DNA of 64,000 bases from Rhodococcus koreensis. Its GTDB lineage: Bacteria > Actinomycetota > Actinomycetes > Mycobacteriales > Mycobacteriaceae. The position numbers and the translations under genes were made by a program. The notes under the pieces are model-generated. The model was not told the DNA's origin. It was given only the letters and a program-made list of their open reading frames with translations, and did no database searches. The stretch is from positions 6,634,001-6,698,000 of the forward strand of contig NZ_FNSV01000005.1 of NCBI RefSeq assembly GCF_900105905.1, given 5' to 3'. The first letter of the stretch is position 1; the number at the start of each line of letters is the position of its first letter. Shown in pieces: positions 57,364 through 64,000 of the stretch.

Positions 57364-58898
57364 GCGACGGCACTCCTCTCGATGGCGCGGCACATGGTGG
57401 CCTTCGCGTGCGCGCTGTGGCTGACGATCAGGTCGTGGGCGGCGGCGCGGTCACCCCTCTCGAACGCGGCGACGATGTCAAGGTGGTCGTGCTGGATGTG
57501 CTCGTCCACCCAGTCCGCGGTGCGGAGCACCTTGGTCATCAGCTGGGTGACCTCGAGGCGGTTGTACGCCTCCAGGAGTACGTCGTTGGCGGTGCACCGG
57601 AACAGGAACTCGTGGAACGAGGCGTTGGTGTCGGTGAACGCGCCGGCGTCCGTGAAGTGGTCGTTCTCGATCGATTCGCAGGAGGTCTCGGCGAGGATCC
57701 GGTACTCGGACAGCTGTTCCCGCGTCATCCGGCCGATGGTCAGTTCCATCGCGCCGAGTTCGAGCGCCATGCGGGCGTCGAACTGCGCATCCGACTCGGA
57801 CAGCGGCTGGTGCTCCTCGCCGATCTCGTACCCGGGTGCCGCCGGGGCCGCGTCCGCCGCCGGCGGTGCGGATGGCTCGGACCCGCTCGGTGTCGCCGCG
57901 TTATTGAACTTCTCGAAGTAGAAGTTCGCCGGCGTGACGCCCTCCGCCTTCAGGTGGTCGCGCACCGCTTCGACCATGGGCGGCGGGCCGCACAGGTACA
58001 CGTCCACGTCGCCGTCGTTCAGGTGCGCGGGTTCGAACAGGCCGGTCACGTACCCCTTGTTCGGGGCACTGCTCGCCGGGTCGGACACGCAGTAGTCGAA
58101 CGTGAACTGCGGCAGCGACTTCGTGTACTCCTCGAGCTTGTCCAGTTCCACCAGGTCCGCGTCGGACGACACACCGTAGATCAGGTGCACGGGGTGGTCG
58201 ACGGCGTCGGCGCGCATCTTGTTGAGGATCGACAGCAGCGGGGCCAGCCCGGTGCCGCCGGCGAGCAGCAGTGCGCGGCGCTTCTGCTCACGCAGGAAGA
58301 AGCTTCCCATCGGGCCGGTGAACTCGAGTGCGTCGCCGACCCGTGCGCGGTCGCGGAGGTACTCCGACATCAGGCCGCCGTCGGTGATCTTGACCAGGAA
58401 CGACAGTTCCTTCGACGTGGGTCCGGTGCTGAACGAATACGAGCGCGTCGCCTCGGTCCCGGGAACGGTGATGTTCACGTACTGCCCCGGGAGGAAGACG
58501 AGGTCGTCCCGGTTCGTGATGTCGATGGTGAACCCGATGGTGGTGTCGGAGAACTTCCGGATCTCCGTGATCGTCGACGTGAACGTGCCCGCCGCCGTCT
58601 TGGCGACATCCGAGGTGGTCGGGATCTGCAGCACCAGATCGCTTTCCGGCATCATCTGGCACGGAAGGCAGTAACCCTGCTCCGCCTCGTCGTCGGTGAG
58701 CGCTTCTTCGATGTAGTCGCCGCCGTCATACGTGCCGGACTCGCAGAGCGACTTGCAGGTGCCGCACGCCCCGTCTCGGCAGTCGAGGGGAATGTTGATG
58801 CGTGCGCGGTAGGACGCGTCGGCGACCGTCTCGTCGCCGTCACACTTGATGAAGCGGGTGATCCCGTCCTCGAAACTCAGTGCAACTTGGAAAGTCAT
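57360..58898 (-). CDS. benC: benzoate 1,2-dioxygenase reductase with C-terminal FCD domain
   Basis: A 512-residue protein, about 170 longer than classical BenC (about 340). Residues 1-90: plant-type [2Fe-2S] ferredoxin, Cys40, Cys45, Cys48, Cys80. Residues 105-200: FAD domain with 'TRSYSFSTGP'. Residues 205-332: NAD domain with 'GGTGLAPLLS' and 'YLCGPPPMVE'. Residues 333-372: Ala/Pro-rich linker. Residues 373-512: an FCD domain, the effector-binding part of GntR/FadR regulators, with its usual ligand set Asn425 (normally Asp), His429 in 'ASFHEFL', His472 and His494. No DNA-binding helix is present. BenC passes electrons from NADH to BenA. The added domain may sense a metabolite; this is inference. 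The frame is continuous, so it is not a sequencing frameshift. Confidence 0.92.
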   Translation of the reverse strand: MTFQVALSFEDGITRFIKCDGDETVADASYRARINIPLDCRDGACGTCKSLCESGTYDGGDYIEEALTDDEAEQGYCLPCQMMPESDLVLQIPTTSDVAKTAAGTFTSTITEIRKFSDTTIGFTIDITNRDDLVFLPGQYVNITVPGTEATRSYSFSTGPTSKELSFLVKITDGGLMSEYLRDRARVGDALEFTGPMGSFFLREQKRRALLLAGGTGLAPLLSILNKMRADAVDHPVHLIYGVSSDADLVELDKLEEYTKSLPQFTFDYCVSDPASSAPNKGYVTGLFEPAHLNDGDVDVYLCGPPPMVEAVRDHLKAEGVTPANFYFEKFNNAATPSGSEPSAPPAADAAPAAPGYEIGEEHQPLSESDAQFDARMALELGAMELTIGRMTREQLSEYRILAETSCESIENDHFTDAGAFTDTNASFHEFLFRCTANDVLLEAYNRLEVTQLMTKVLRTADWVDEHIQHDHLDIVAAFERGDRAAAHDLIVSHSAHAKATMCRAIERSAVA

Positions 58899-58933
58899 GG
58901 AAAACAGCTCGATTCGCGAAGAATGGAAGGAGA

Positions 58934-59443
58934 TCAGATGTGATAGATGTCGACCACGTGGTGGATGTAGTCGTTCTTGAGCACGACCTTCTTCTTCATG
59001 ATCAGAGGCTGCTCACCGGAAAAGTCGATCGTGTAGAAGGAGTTCCCGAAGTACGTGTCGACCGTGTTGTACCGGAAGTACAGGGTGAACCAGTTGAACC
59101 GGATGTCCACGACGTCGCCGCGGCGCTCGATCACTTCGACGTTCGAGATGTTGTGCCCGGTGCGCGGTTCCGGGAGGCTCGTCGCGCTCGACCGGTCGGT
59201 CTTGATGCGGAACACCCGGTCCTCGATGCCGCCGCGGTTGGCGTAGTAGATCAGGGAGATCTCGGTCATCGGGTCGGTGGTCAGTTCACCGTCGTCGGCC
59301 CACGCCGGCATCCAGAACTCGGAGTCGGGGTGATAGCACTCGATCCACTTCTCGAACTCGCGGTCGTCGAGGTAGCGGGCCTCACGGTAGAGGAACTGCT
59401 CGATGTCGTGCTGGGTGACGGTGCTTTCGGCTACTGCAGTCAT
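58934..59443 (-). CDS. benB: benzoate 1,2-dioxygenase small (beta) subunit
   Basis: A 169-residue ring-hydroxylating dioxygenase beta subunit of the NTF2-like fold, close to the family's roughly 160-170 residues. 'FLYREARYLDDREFEKWIECYHPDSEFWMPA' (split) near the start and 'GHNISNVEVIERRGD' are recognisable. It has a structural role in the alpha3beta3 oxygenase. It lies 14 bases after benA and 35 bases before benC. Confidence 0.92.
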   Translation of the reverse strand: MTAVAESTVTQHDIEQFLYREARYLDDREFEKWIECYHPDSEFWMPAWADDGELTTDPMTEISLIYYANRGGIEDRVFRIKTDRSSATSLPEPRTGHNISNVEVIERRGDVVDIRFNWFTLYFRYNTVDTYFGNSFYTIDFSGEQPLIMKKKVVLKNDYIHHVVDIYHI

Positions 59444-59457
59444 GGTGATCGTCTCCC

Positions 59458-60834
59458 TCAGCGGTTGTTCGCGGCAACGTCGGCGTCGAGCGCCTTGGTG
59501 AGCGTCTGCACCCAGTAGCCGTGCTGGATCGGGTAGAGGCCCTCGTCCTCGGTCTTCACACCACTGGAGATGGGGTTGATGCCGATCTTCTTCGCGTCCT
59601 CGTCGGGGCCCCGGAGTTGATGGGTGACACCGCGGCTGAGGTCGTTGAACGGTGCGGCGCCGGCCTGGTACGTCTTCTGGCAGGAGCGGAACTCCTCGAG
59701 ATCGTCCGGGGTGGCCATACCGGTGGCGTTGAAGAAGTCCTCGTACTGGCGGATGCGGGCGGCGCGTGCCGTCCGGCTCTCACCCTTGGGGGCGATGCAG
59801 TAGATGGTGACCTCCGTCTTGTCGACGGAGATCGGACGGAAATGCCGGATCTGCGAACCGAACTGGTCCATCAGGTACACGTTCGGGTACAGGCACAGGT
59901 TGCGGGACACCCCGATCATCCAGTCGGCGCGGTCCTCGCCGTACTCGGCGACCAGTTCGTCGCGGCGCTCGTTGAGGGGACGGTTGGCGGGGTCGGCCCA
60001 CTTGGTCCACAGCAGCAGATGGCCGTTGTCGAACGAGTAGTAGCCGCCCTGCTGCTTCGACCACTTGCCGGCGTCCATCGCCTTCGTGGCGTTGGTGGAC
60101 TCACCGGATTCGCGCCGCGACGTGGTCGCCGCGTAGTTCCAGTGGGTGGCGGACACGTGGTAGCCGTCGGCACCGTTCTCGGTCTGCAGCTTCCAGTTGC
60201 CGTCGTAGGTGTACGTGGACGCACCGCGCAGCACCTCGAGTCCGTCGGGCGACTGGTCGACGATCATGTCGATGATCTTCGTGGTGTCCCCGAGGTGTTC
60301 CTCGAGCGGCGGGACGTCGGCGTTGAGGCTGCCGAACAGGAATCCGCGGTAGTTCTCGAACCGCGCGACCTTGGTGAGGTCGTGGGAGCCATCCTTGTTG
60401 AACTGCTCCGGATAGCCGGCCTCGCGCGGGTCCTTGACCTTGAGCAGCTTGCCGGAGTTGTTGAACGTCCAGCCGTGGAACGGGCAGGTGAATGTGGTCC
60501 GGTTGTCCGTCTTGCGCCGGCAGAGCATCGCGCCGCGGTGGCTGCACGCATTCACCAGGGCGTTGAGTTCGCCCTCCTTGTTGCGGGAGATCACGATCGG
60601 CTGGCGGCCCATGTACGTGGTGAAGTAGTCGCCGACATTCGGGATCTGGCTCTCGTGGGCCAGGTAGATCCAGTTGCCCTCGAAGATGTGCTTCATCTCC
60701 AGTTCGAACAGGTCCTCGTCGGTGAAGACGCTTCGTCGCACCTGGTAGCGGCCGGTTTCCGAGTCTTCGATGAGTGCGTCGGCCAGCTTGGCGCGCACGT
60801 CCTCGGACGGCGCTGAGTACAGGGTTTCAGTCAT
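59458..60834 (-). CDS. benA: benzoate 1,2-dioxygenase large (alpha) subunit
   Basis: A 458-residue oxygenase subunit. The Rieske [2Fe-2S] ligands are Cys97, His99, Cys117 and His120. The mononuclear iron His pair is His226 and His231 in 'GADGYHVSATHWNY'. It adds both atoms of O2 to benzoate to give the cis-1,2-diol. ATG 60834 was chosen because the family N-terminus starts near it; the frame is open 57 bases further upstream. It is the first gene of benABCD. Confidence 0.95.
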   Translation of the reverse strand: MTETLYSAPSEDVRAKLADALIEDSETGRYQVRRSVFTDEDLFELEMKHIFEGNWIYLAHESQIPNVGDYFTTYMGRQPIVISRNKEGELNALVNACSHRGAMLCRRKTDNRTTFTCPFHGWTFNNSGKLLKVKDPREAGYPEQFNKDGSHDLTKVARFENYRGFLFGSLNADVPPLEEHLGDTTKIIDMIVDQSPDGLEVLRGASTYTYDGNWKLQTENGADGYHVSATHWNYAATTSRRESGESTNATKAMDAGKWSKQQGGYYSFDNGHLLLWTKWADPANRPLNERRDELVAEYGEDRADWMIGVSRNLCLYPNVYLMDQFGSQIRHFRPISVDKTEVTIYCIAPKGESRTARAARIRQYEDFFNATGMATPDDLEEFRSCQKTYQAGAAPFNDLSRGVTHQLRGPDEDAKKIGINPISSGVKTEDEGLYPIQHGYWVQTLTKALDADVAANNR

Positions 60835-60904
60835 GGGATCCTCCAAGATCTCCGGGGGCTTGCGCCCTGCGGGGGCGCCCGGGTCCGGCAATGGATTCCA
60901 CTCT

Positions 60905-60922
60905 TGCAGCCTGTGCGCTGCA
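60905..60922. promoter_or_regulatory. palindrome in the benA upstream region
   Basis: TGCAGC-N6-GCTGCA, a perfect inverted repeat 71-88 bases upstream of the benA start. The position fits an activator or repressor site for the ben operon. Confidence 0.4.
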
Positions 60923-60969
60923 TCACACTAGGCATTTACCGAGTACTGGCTAGGACGTGTTCGGCATGC

Positions 60970-61000
60970 GCACGCCGGGGTCTCGGGGGCCCCGGCGTGC
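60970..61000 (-). terminator. terminator hairpin downstream of gcoB
   Basis: Perfect 11-base arms GCACGCCGGGG and CCCCGGCGTGC with a 9-base loop, 14 bases after the gcoB stop. No T-tract. It would separate the gcoAB transcript from the ben promoter. Confidence 0.7.
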
Positions 61001-61013
61001 ATCGATCCCGTGA

Positions 61014-62009
61014 TCAGCCGGCGGGGGTGAACTTCTCCCGGAAGATGCGCCGCGGAGCCATCCGCCTGCGTTTGAACGCTTTGATCCCGGCGTCGACCAT
61101 CGCGGGCGGCCCGCACAGGTATCCGGAGTGGCCGCGACAGGTGTCGAAGTCCTCCACGAACGCATCGGTGACGTAACCGGACCGCCCGGACCACGCCTCG
61201 TCACTCAGGCACGGAACGTATCGGAACCCTGGGTGCGCCCGCTCCCATTCCCGCAGCAGGTCCACGTCGTACAGGTCGGCTTCCCCGCGCACGCCGTGAT
61301 ACAGGTGGACCGCCCGGTCCGGTTCTTTCGTGAGTGCCTGGCGAGTTATCGATTTCAGCGGGGCGAGACCGGTTCCGCCGCCGAGCAGGATCATGGGACC
61401 TTCGTCCTCCGGGTCGAGACGGAAGTCGCCGAGCGGGCCCACCATGTCCACGCGCTCACCGACGGACATCGAGCTGAACACCCAGCCGTCCGTCGCCGCT
61501 CCGCCTGGTTGCCTGCGGATGTGGAACTCGAGCTGTTTCGACTCGCCCGGCGTGTTCGCCATCGAGTACTGGCGACCATGGCCGGTGCCGGGGACCCGCA
61601 GTTCGACATACTGCCCTGCGGAGAATTCGAGCGGGCTGTCGAGCGTGACGAGAACACGCCTCGTGTCGCGGGCGACGTCCTCGATCGCGCTCACGGTGCC
61701 GACGACGTCCCGCAGTGCGTGGACGTCGCCCGCGGGCGACGCGTCCAGGCGTTCGACCACCGTGTCGCTGCACGGGGTCGCCTGGCAGGCCAGCGCGAAC
61801 CCCTGCTCGCGCTCGGCCGGGGACAGGGTGTTCTCGGGCGAGCGCCCGTGGTCGACGGACCCCGACACCACCCGCAGCTTGCACGTCCCGCACGTGCCCT
61901 GATTACACGAGTTCGGCATCCACACGCTGCCCCGGAGGAGGGCGTCCAGGATCGGCTGGTCGGGGCGGCATTCCACGCTGTCGGTGCCGACCGAGACGGT
62001 GAAGGTCAC
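61014..62009 (-). CDS. gcoB: GcoB-type reductase for the guaiacol O-demethylase P450
   Basis: A 331-residue three-domain reductase: [2Fe-2S] ferredoxin at the N-terminus (Cys35, Cys40, Cys43, Cys75), FAD domain with 'GRQYSMANTPG' near residue 150, and NAD domain with 'LGGGTGLAPLKS' and 'YLCGPPAMVDA'. It carries electrons from NADH to GcoA in one polypeptide, replacing the usual two-protein P450 redox chain. The GTG start at 62009 is 2 bases past the gcoA stop and has a strong GGGAGGTG site overlapping the end of gcoA. Confidence 0.9.
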   Translation of the reverse strand: MTFTVSVGTDSVECRPDQPILDALLRGSVWMPNSCNQGTCGTCKLRVVSGSVDHGRSPENTLSPAEREQGFALACQATPCSDTVVERLDASPAGDVHALRDVVGTVSAIEDVARDTRRVLVTLDSPLEFSAGQYVELRVPGTGHGRQYSMANTPGESKQLEFHIRRQPGGAATDGWVFSSMSVGERVDMVGPLGDFRLDPEDEGPMILLGGGTGLAPLKSITRQALTKEPDRAVHLYHGVRGEADLYDVDLLREWERAHPGFRYVPCLSDEAWSGRSGYVTDAFVEDFDTCRGHSGYLCGPPAMVDAGIKAFKRRRMAPRRIFREKFTPAG

Positions 62010-62011
62010 GG

Positions 62012-63223
62012 CTACACCTCCCACGTGGTCCGCAGAGCGGTCGGACCGCGGAAACCCCAGCCCCAGAACTCGACGTCTGCGCCGGCGTCGCGTTCGAGGT
62101 TCGGGATCGCCTCGAACAGCTCCTCCAGGCCGATCCGGCACACGTGGTTGGCGAAGTAGATGCCCGCACACGCATGGTTGCCGGAACCGAACGCCAGGTG
62201 GGGGAGCGGGGGACGCGTCATGTCGTAGTCGGTGGGGGCGTCGTAGACGGCGGTGTCGTGGTTGGCCGAACCGTAGGACAGCAGCACCACGGATCCCTCG
62301 GGAAGGAACACGTCCCCCAGCGTGACGTCCCGGGTGCTGATGCGGGCGGTGGCCGACCAGATCGGGGAGGTCCAGCGCATTCCCTCGGAGATCGCCCGCG
62401 GAATCAGCGCCGGCTCGTCGACGACGGCCTCCAGCTGCTCGGGGCGGGTGAACAGACCCACGAGCGTCGACGCCATGCCGTGGCCGGGCTCCTGCATCGC
62501 GCCCAGCAGGTAGACGAACAGGGTGGGGTAGATGTACTCGCGGTCGCGGACCTGCCCCTCGGGCATGCCGTCGTGCAACCAGTGCGAGATGGCGCTGTCG
62601 TCGGGGTCGACGGTCCACTTGTCGATGAGCGGATCGACGACGGCCCGGATCTCGGCCTTCGCCTCGTCGCCCTGCACGAAGCCCTCCGGGTTCGTGAATT
62701 CTCCGTTCGCGTCCACGCCCGCGTTGGTGAAGGAGTTCGACAACCGGTGGAACCAGTCGCGCAACGTGTCCGAGCTGACGTCGTTCAGACCCAGCAGATC
62801 ACCGAGTGCGCGCACACTGACCGGCTCGCAGTACTGCGACACCAGATCGGCGGTGCCGTCGTTCTCGAACTGCTCCACGTAGCGCCGCGCGATGGGCCGG
62901 ACGAGCCCGTCGACCCACCGATCCACCTCCGACGGTTGCAGCGCCGGGTCGACCATCGACCGCAGGTCACGGTGGATTTCACCGTTGACTCCGATCACCG
63001 CCGGGTGGCCGAACGTGCGTCCGCCGGCCTTCGTGATGATCCCCTCGAAGTCGGGGCTGTTGGCGATGGTGCGGCACAGGTCGGCGGTGGTCGCGACGAA
63101 CGACCCGAGAACCGGAATGTACGCCAGGGGCGCCTCGGCGCGCAGCCGTTCGTAGACCGGGTACGGGTTGCGCTCGAGCTCCGTCATCGTGATCTCGTCG
63201 ATCCAGGACAGCGTGGCGGTCAT
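62012..63223 (-). CDS. gcoA: guaiacol O-demethylase cytochrome P450 (CYP255A-type)
   Basis: A 403-residue P450. The heme Cys is Cys352 in 'FGSGNHACAG'. The I-helix reads 'GAMQEPGHG' in place of the usual acid-alcohol pair, a hallmark of GcoA. Compared from memory with Amycolatopsis GcoA, the substrate-pocket residues align with a 4-residue offset: Phe71, Phe165, Phe391, Val237, Gly241, Ile288 and Thr292. It demethylates guaiacol to catechol and formaldehyde. Phe165 (the equivalent of F169) is present, so the enzyme should favour guaiacol over syringol. AGGAG precedes the ATG at 63223. The catechol formed feeds the same lower pathway as the ben operon product. Confidence 0.93.
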   Translation of the reverse strand: MTATLSWIDEITMTELERNPYPVYERLRAEAPLAYIPVLGSFVATTADLCRTIANSPDFEGIITKAGGRTFGHPAVIGVNGEIHRDLRSMVDPALQPSEVDRWVDGLVRPIARRYVEQFENDGTADLVSQYCEPVSVRALGDLLGLNDVSSDTLRDWFHRLSNSFTNAGVDANGEFTNPEGFVQGDEAKAEIRAVVDPLIDKWTVDPDDSAISHWLHDGMPEGQVRDREYIYPTLFVYLLGAMQEPGHGMASTLVGLFTRPEQLEAVVDEPALIPRAISEGMRWTSPIWSATARISTRDVTLGDVFLPEGSVVLLSYGSANHDTAVYDAPTDYDMTRPPLPHLAFGSGNHACAGIYFANHVCRIGLEELFEAIPNLERDAGADVEFWGWGFRGPTALRTTWEV

Positions 63224-63281
63224 GTCAATTCTCCTCTTCGGAAACAACTTTCGCGGCCGTGGCGGCGTGGGGAGAACGTAT

Positions 63282-63337
63282 TGCGCAGGTCGGCGGGTCG
63301 TCTAGCCACTCTGCGCGGGGTCTGGACGATGTGCGCG
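63282..63337. promoter_or_regulatory. phased TGCGC repeats in the gcoA/AraC divergent promoter region
   Basis: TGCGCA at 63282-63287, TGCGCG at 63312-63317 and TGCGCG at 63332-63337 start 30 and 20 bases apart, so all lie on one face of the helix. The last two sit in TCTGCGCGG and TGTGCGCGA. The location between divergent gcoA and an AraC-type gene, and the 20-base spacing, suggest binding sites for that regulator. Confidence 0.4.
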
Positions 63338-63428
63338 ACAAGTTGTGATCGGCATCTCAGTTATCCTCGACCCGGAGTCCCGGCGCAGCTTCAATTGGTC
63401 GGAATCGATTCTTCAGCGAGGCAGGTGC

Positions 63429-64000
63429 ATGACGATGGCATCGACGATCACCGAGACCCGGGACTGGGATGCGGCGTCGAGAGCGGTGGCCGGTGCGTAC
63501 TTTCCCCATACGCTGACCGACCTGTCGTCGGGCGGTGCGATGACCTTGTCGATGCGGACCGTCGACTTCGGTCCCGTCACGCTCGGCAGGTTGGGCTGGG
63601 GCGCGGACGTGTCGATTGAATGTGACTACCCGGGTGCGTACGAGGTCAACATCCCGCTGTCCGGTTCGCTGGAGTCCCGTTCGCCGGGAGGCACGGTGGT
63701 GTCGCGGCCGGGGCAGGCCACCGTCTTCCGGGCGGACGAGCCGACCCTGATCACCCGGTGGAGCGGCGACTGCTCGGTGCTCGGCGTCAAATTCGACGGC
63801 GACTTCCTCGAACAGGAGGCCGACCGGATCCTCGGTTCCGAGCTGCGGACCGGGCTGCGCCTGCCCGCACAGCTGGATCTCACCGGTGCGGCCGAAAACA
63901 GCTGGTTCCGTCTGGTGCGCTCACTGACCGCGCAACTGCGGGAGCCGGCCGACCTTCTCGCGAACCCGGTGGTCGGCCCGCAACTCGCCGGCGCGATCAC
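63429..64000 (+). CDS. AraC-family transcriptional regulator, N-terminal part (cut by window end)
   Basis: The frame from ATG 63429 (or 63435) is open to the window end, giving about 190 residues. It looks like the AraC-binding-like cupin domain of rhodococcal and mycobacterial AraC regulators, with 'EVNIPLSGSLESRSPGG' near residue 75, 'GQATVFRADEPTLITRWSGD' near residue 95 and 'LGVKFDGDFLEQEA' after it. The helix-turn-helix part lies beyond the window. It is divergent from gcoA, 205 bases away, and is the candidate regulator of gcoAB. Confidence 0.8.
   Translation, partial: MTMASTITETRDWDAASRAVAGAYFPHTLTDLSSGGAMTLSMRTVDFGPVTLGRLGWGADVSIECDYPGAYEVNIPLSGSLESRSPGGTVVSRPGQATVFRADEPTLITRWSGDCSVLGVKFDGDFLEQEADRILGSELRTGLRLPAQLDLTGAAENSWFRLVRSLTAQLREPADLLANPVVGPQLAGAI

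Noticed and set aside
61014..62618. 534-residue form of the GcoB reductase
   Set aside because: The first 203 codons are out-of-frame gcoA sequence. The GTG at 62009 has a strong ribosome site and gives the normal reductase length.
1..64000. CRISPR array, rRNA or tRNA genes
   Set aside because: No regularly spaced identical repeats and no recognisable tRNA or rRNA sequence were found on reading. A tRNAscan or Infernal run would be decisive.

Overview
The window is GC-rich actinobacterial chromosome. Gene order and protein families point to a Rhodococcus of the jostii/opacus type: a benABCDK benzoate operon next to a GcoA/GcoB-type guaiacol O-demethylase, a mycobacterial-style KorAB, a mycobacterial-type LexA box, NDMA-dependent alcohol dehydrogenase and a PknK-like kinase. 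The genus assignment is an inference from families recognised by eye; no database search was run. Forty-one coding features are supported, including one partial gene at each end and one internally deleted gene. No rRNA, tRNA, CRISPR array, intact insertion sequence or prophage was recognised.

Region 1 (1-14228, all plus strand) looks like one large catabolic operon behind a LacI-family regulator. It encodes a CoA-transferase, an acyl-CoA dehydrogenase, a CUT2-type (ribose-like) ABC importer with lipoprotein, two permeases and a double ATPase, an NDMA-type alcohol dehydrogenase, an aldehyde dehydrogenase, a GMC oxidoreductase, an unknown protein and an aldo/keto reductase. Starts and stops mostly overlap by 4 bases. 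A LacI-type operator sits on the -35 region of a promoter in front of the CoA-transferase gene. The imported substrate cannot be named from sequence; a sugar-like or polyol-like alcohol oxidised through aldehyde and acid to a CoA ester would fit.

Region 2 (14236-24695) is mixed housekeeping and regulation: a PknK-like kinase-STAND fusion, a cyclase-family hydrolase, a MoaD/ThiS-like protein coupled to a BNR-repeat protein, a SigD/ShbA-like sigma factor, an AAA ATPase bracketed by similar hairpins, an aconitase and an M50-type membrane peptidase.

Region 3 (24630-39317, minus) is a single 4895-residue NRPS gene, C-A-T-E-C-A-T-C-A-T-C-A-T-TE. It is predicted to make an N-capped tetrapeptide with a D-residue at position 1. 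No tailoring, export, MbtH or regulatory gene is next to it.

Region 4 (39453-44140) has gpsA, an HNH nuclease of the DUF222/13E12 family under a near-consensus LexA (SOS) box, an XPB/Ssl2-like domain protein and a small gene with an internal deletion. A 13-base terminator-arm sequence occurs at both edges of the accessory part.

Region 5 (44081-49162) is a small putative regulon: MFS transporter, carboxymuconolactone-decarboxylase-like protein, AraC regulator and BKACE-family (DUF849) enzyme. The same two-part direct repeat with 22-base spacing lies in front of both target operons. A methyltransferase gene follows, convergent to the BKACE gene.

Region 6 (49266-64000) is aromatic catabolism: a LuxR-STAND regulator (BenR candidate) divergent from korAB, then benK, benD, benC, benB, benA, then gcoB, gcoA and a divergent AraC-type regulator cut by the window end. 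Benzoate through BenABCD and guaiacol through GcoAB both yield catechol; the catechol ring-cleavage genes are not in the window. The most unusual protein is BenC, which carries a complete FCD ligand-binding domain (otherwise found in GntR/FadR regulators) fused to the C-terminus of the reductase.
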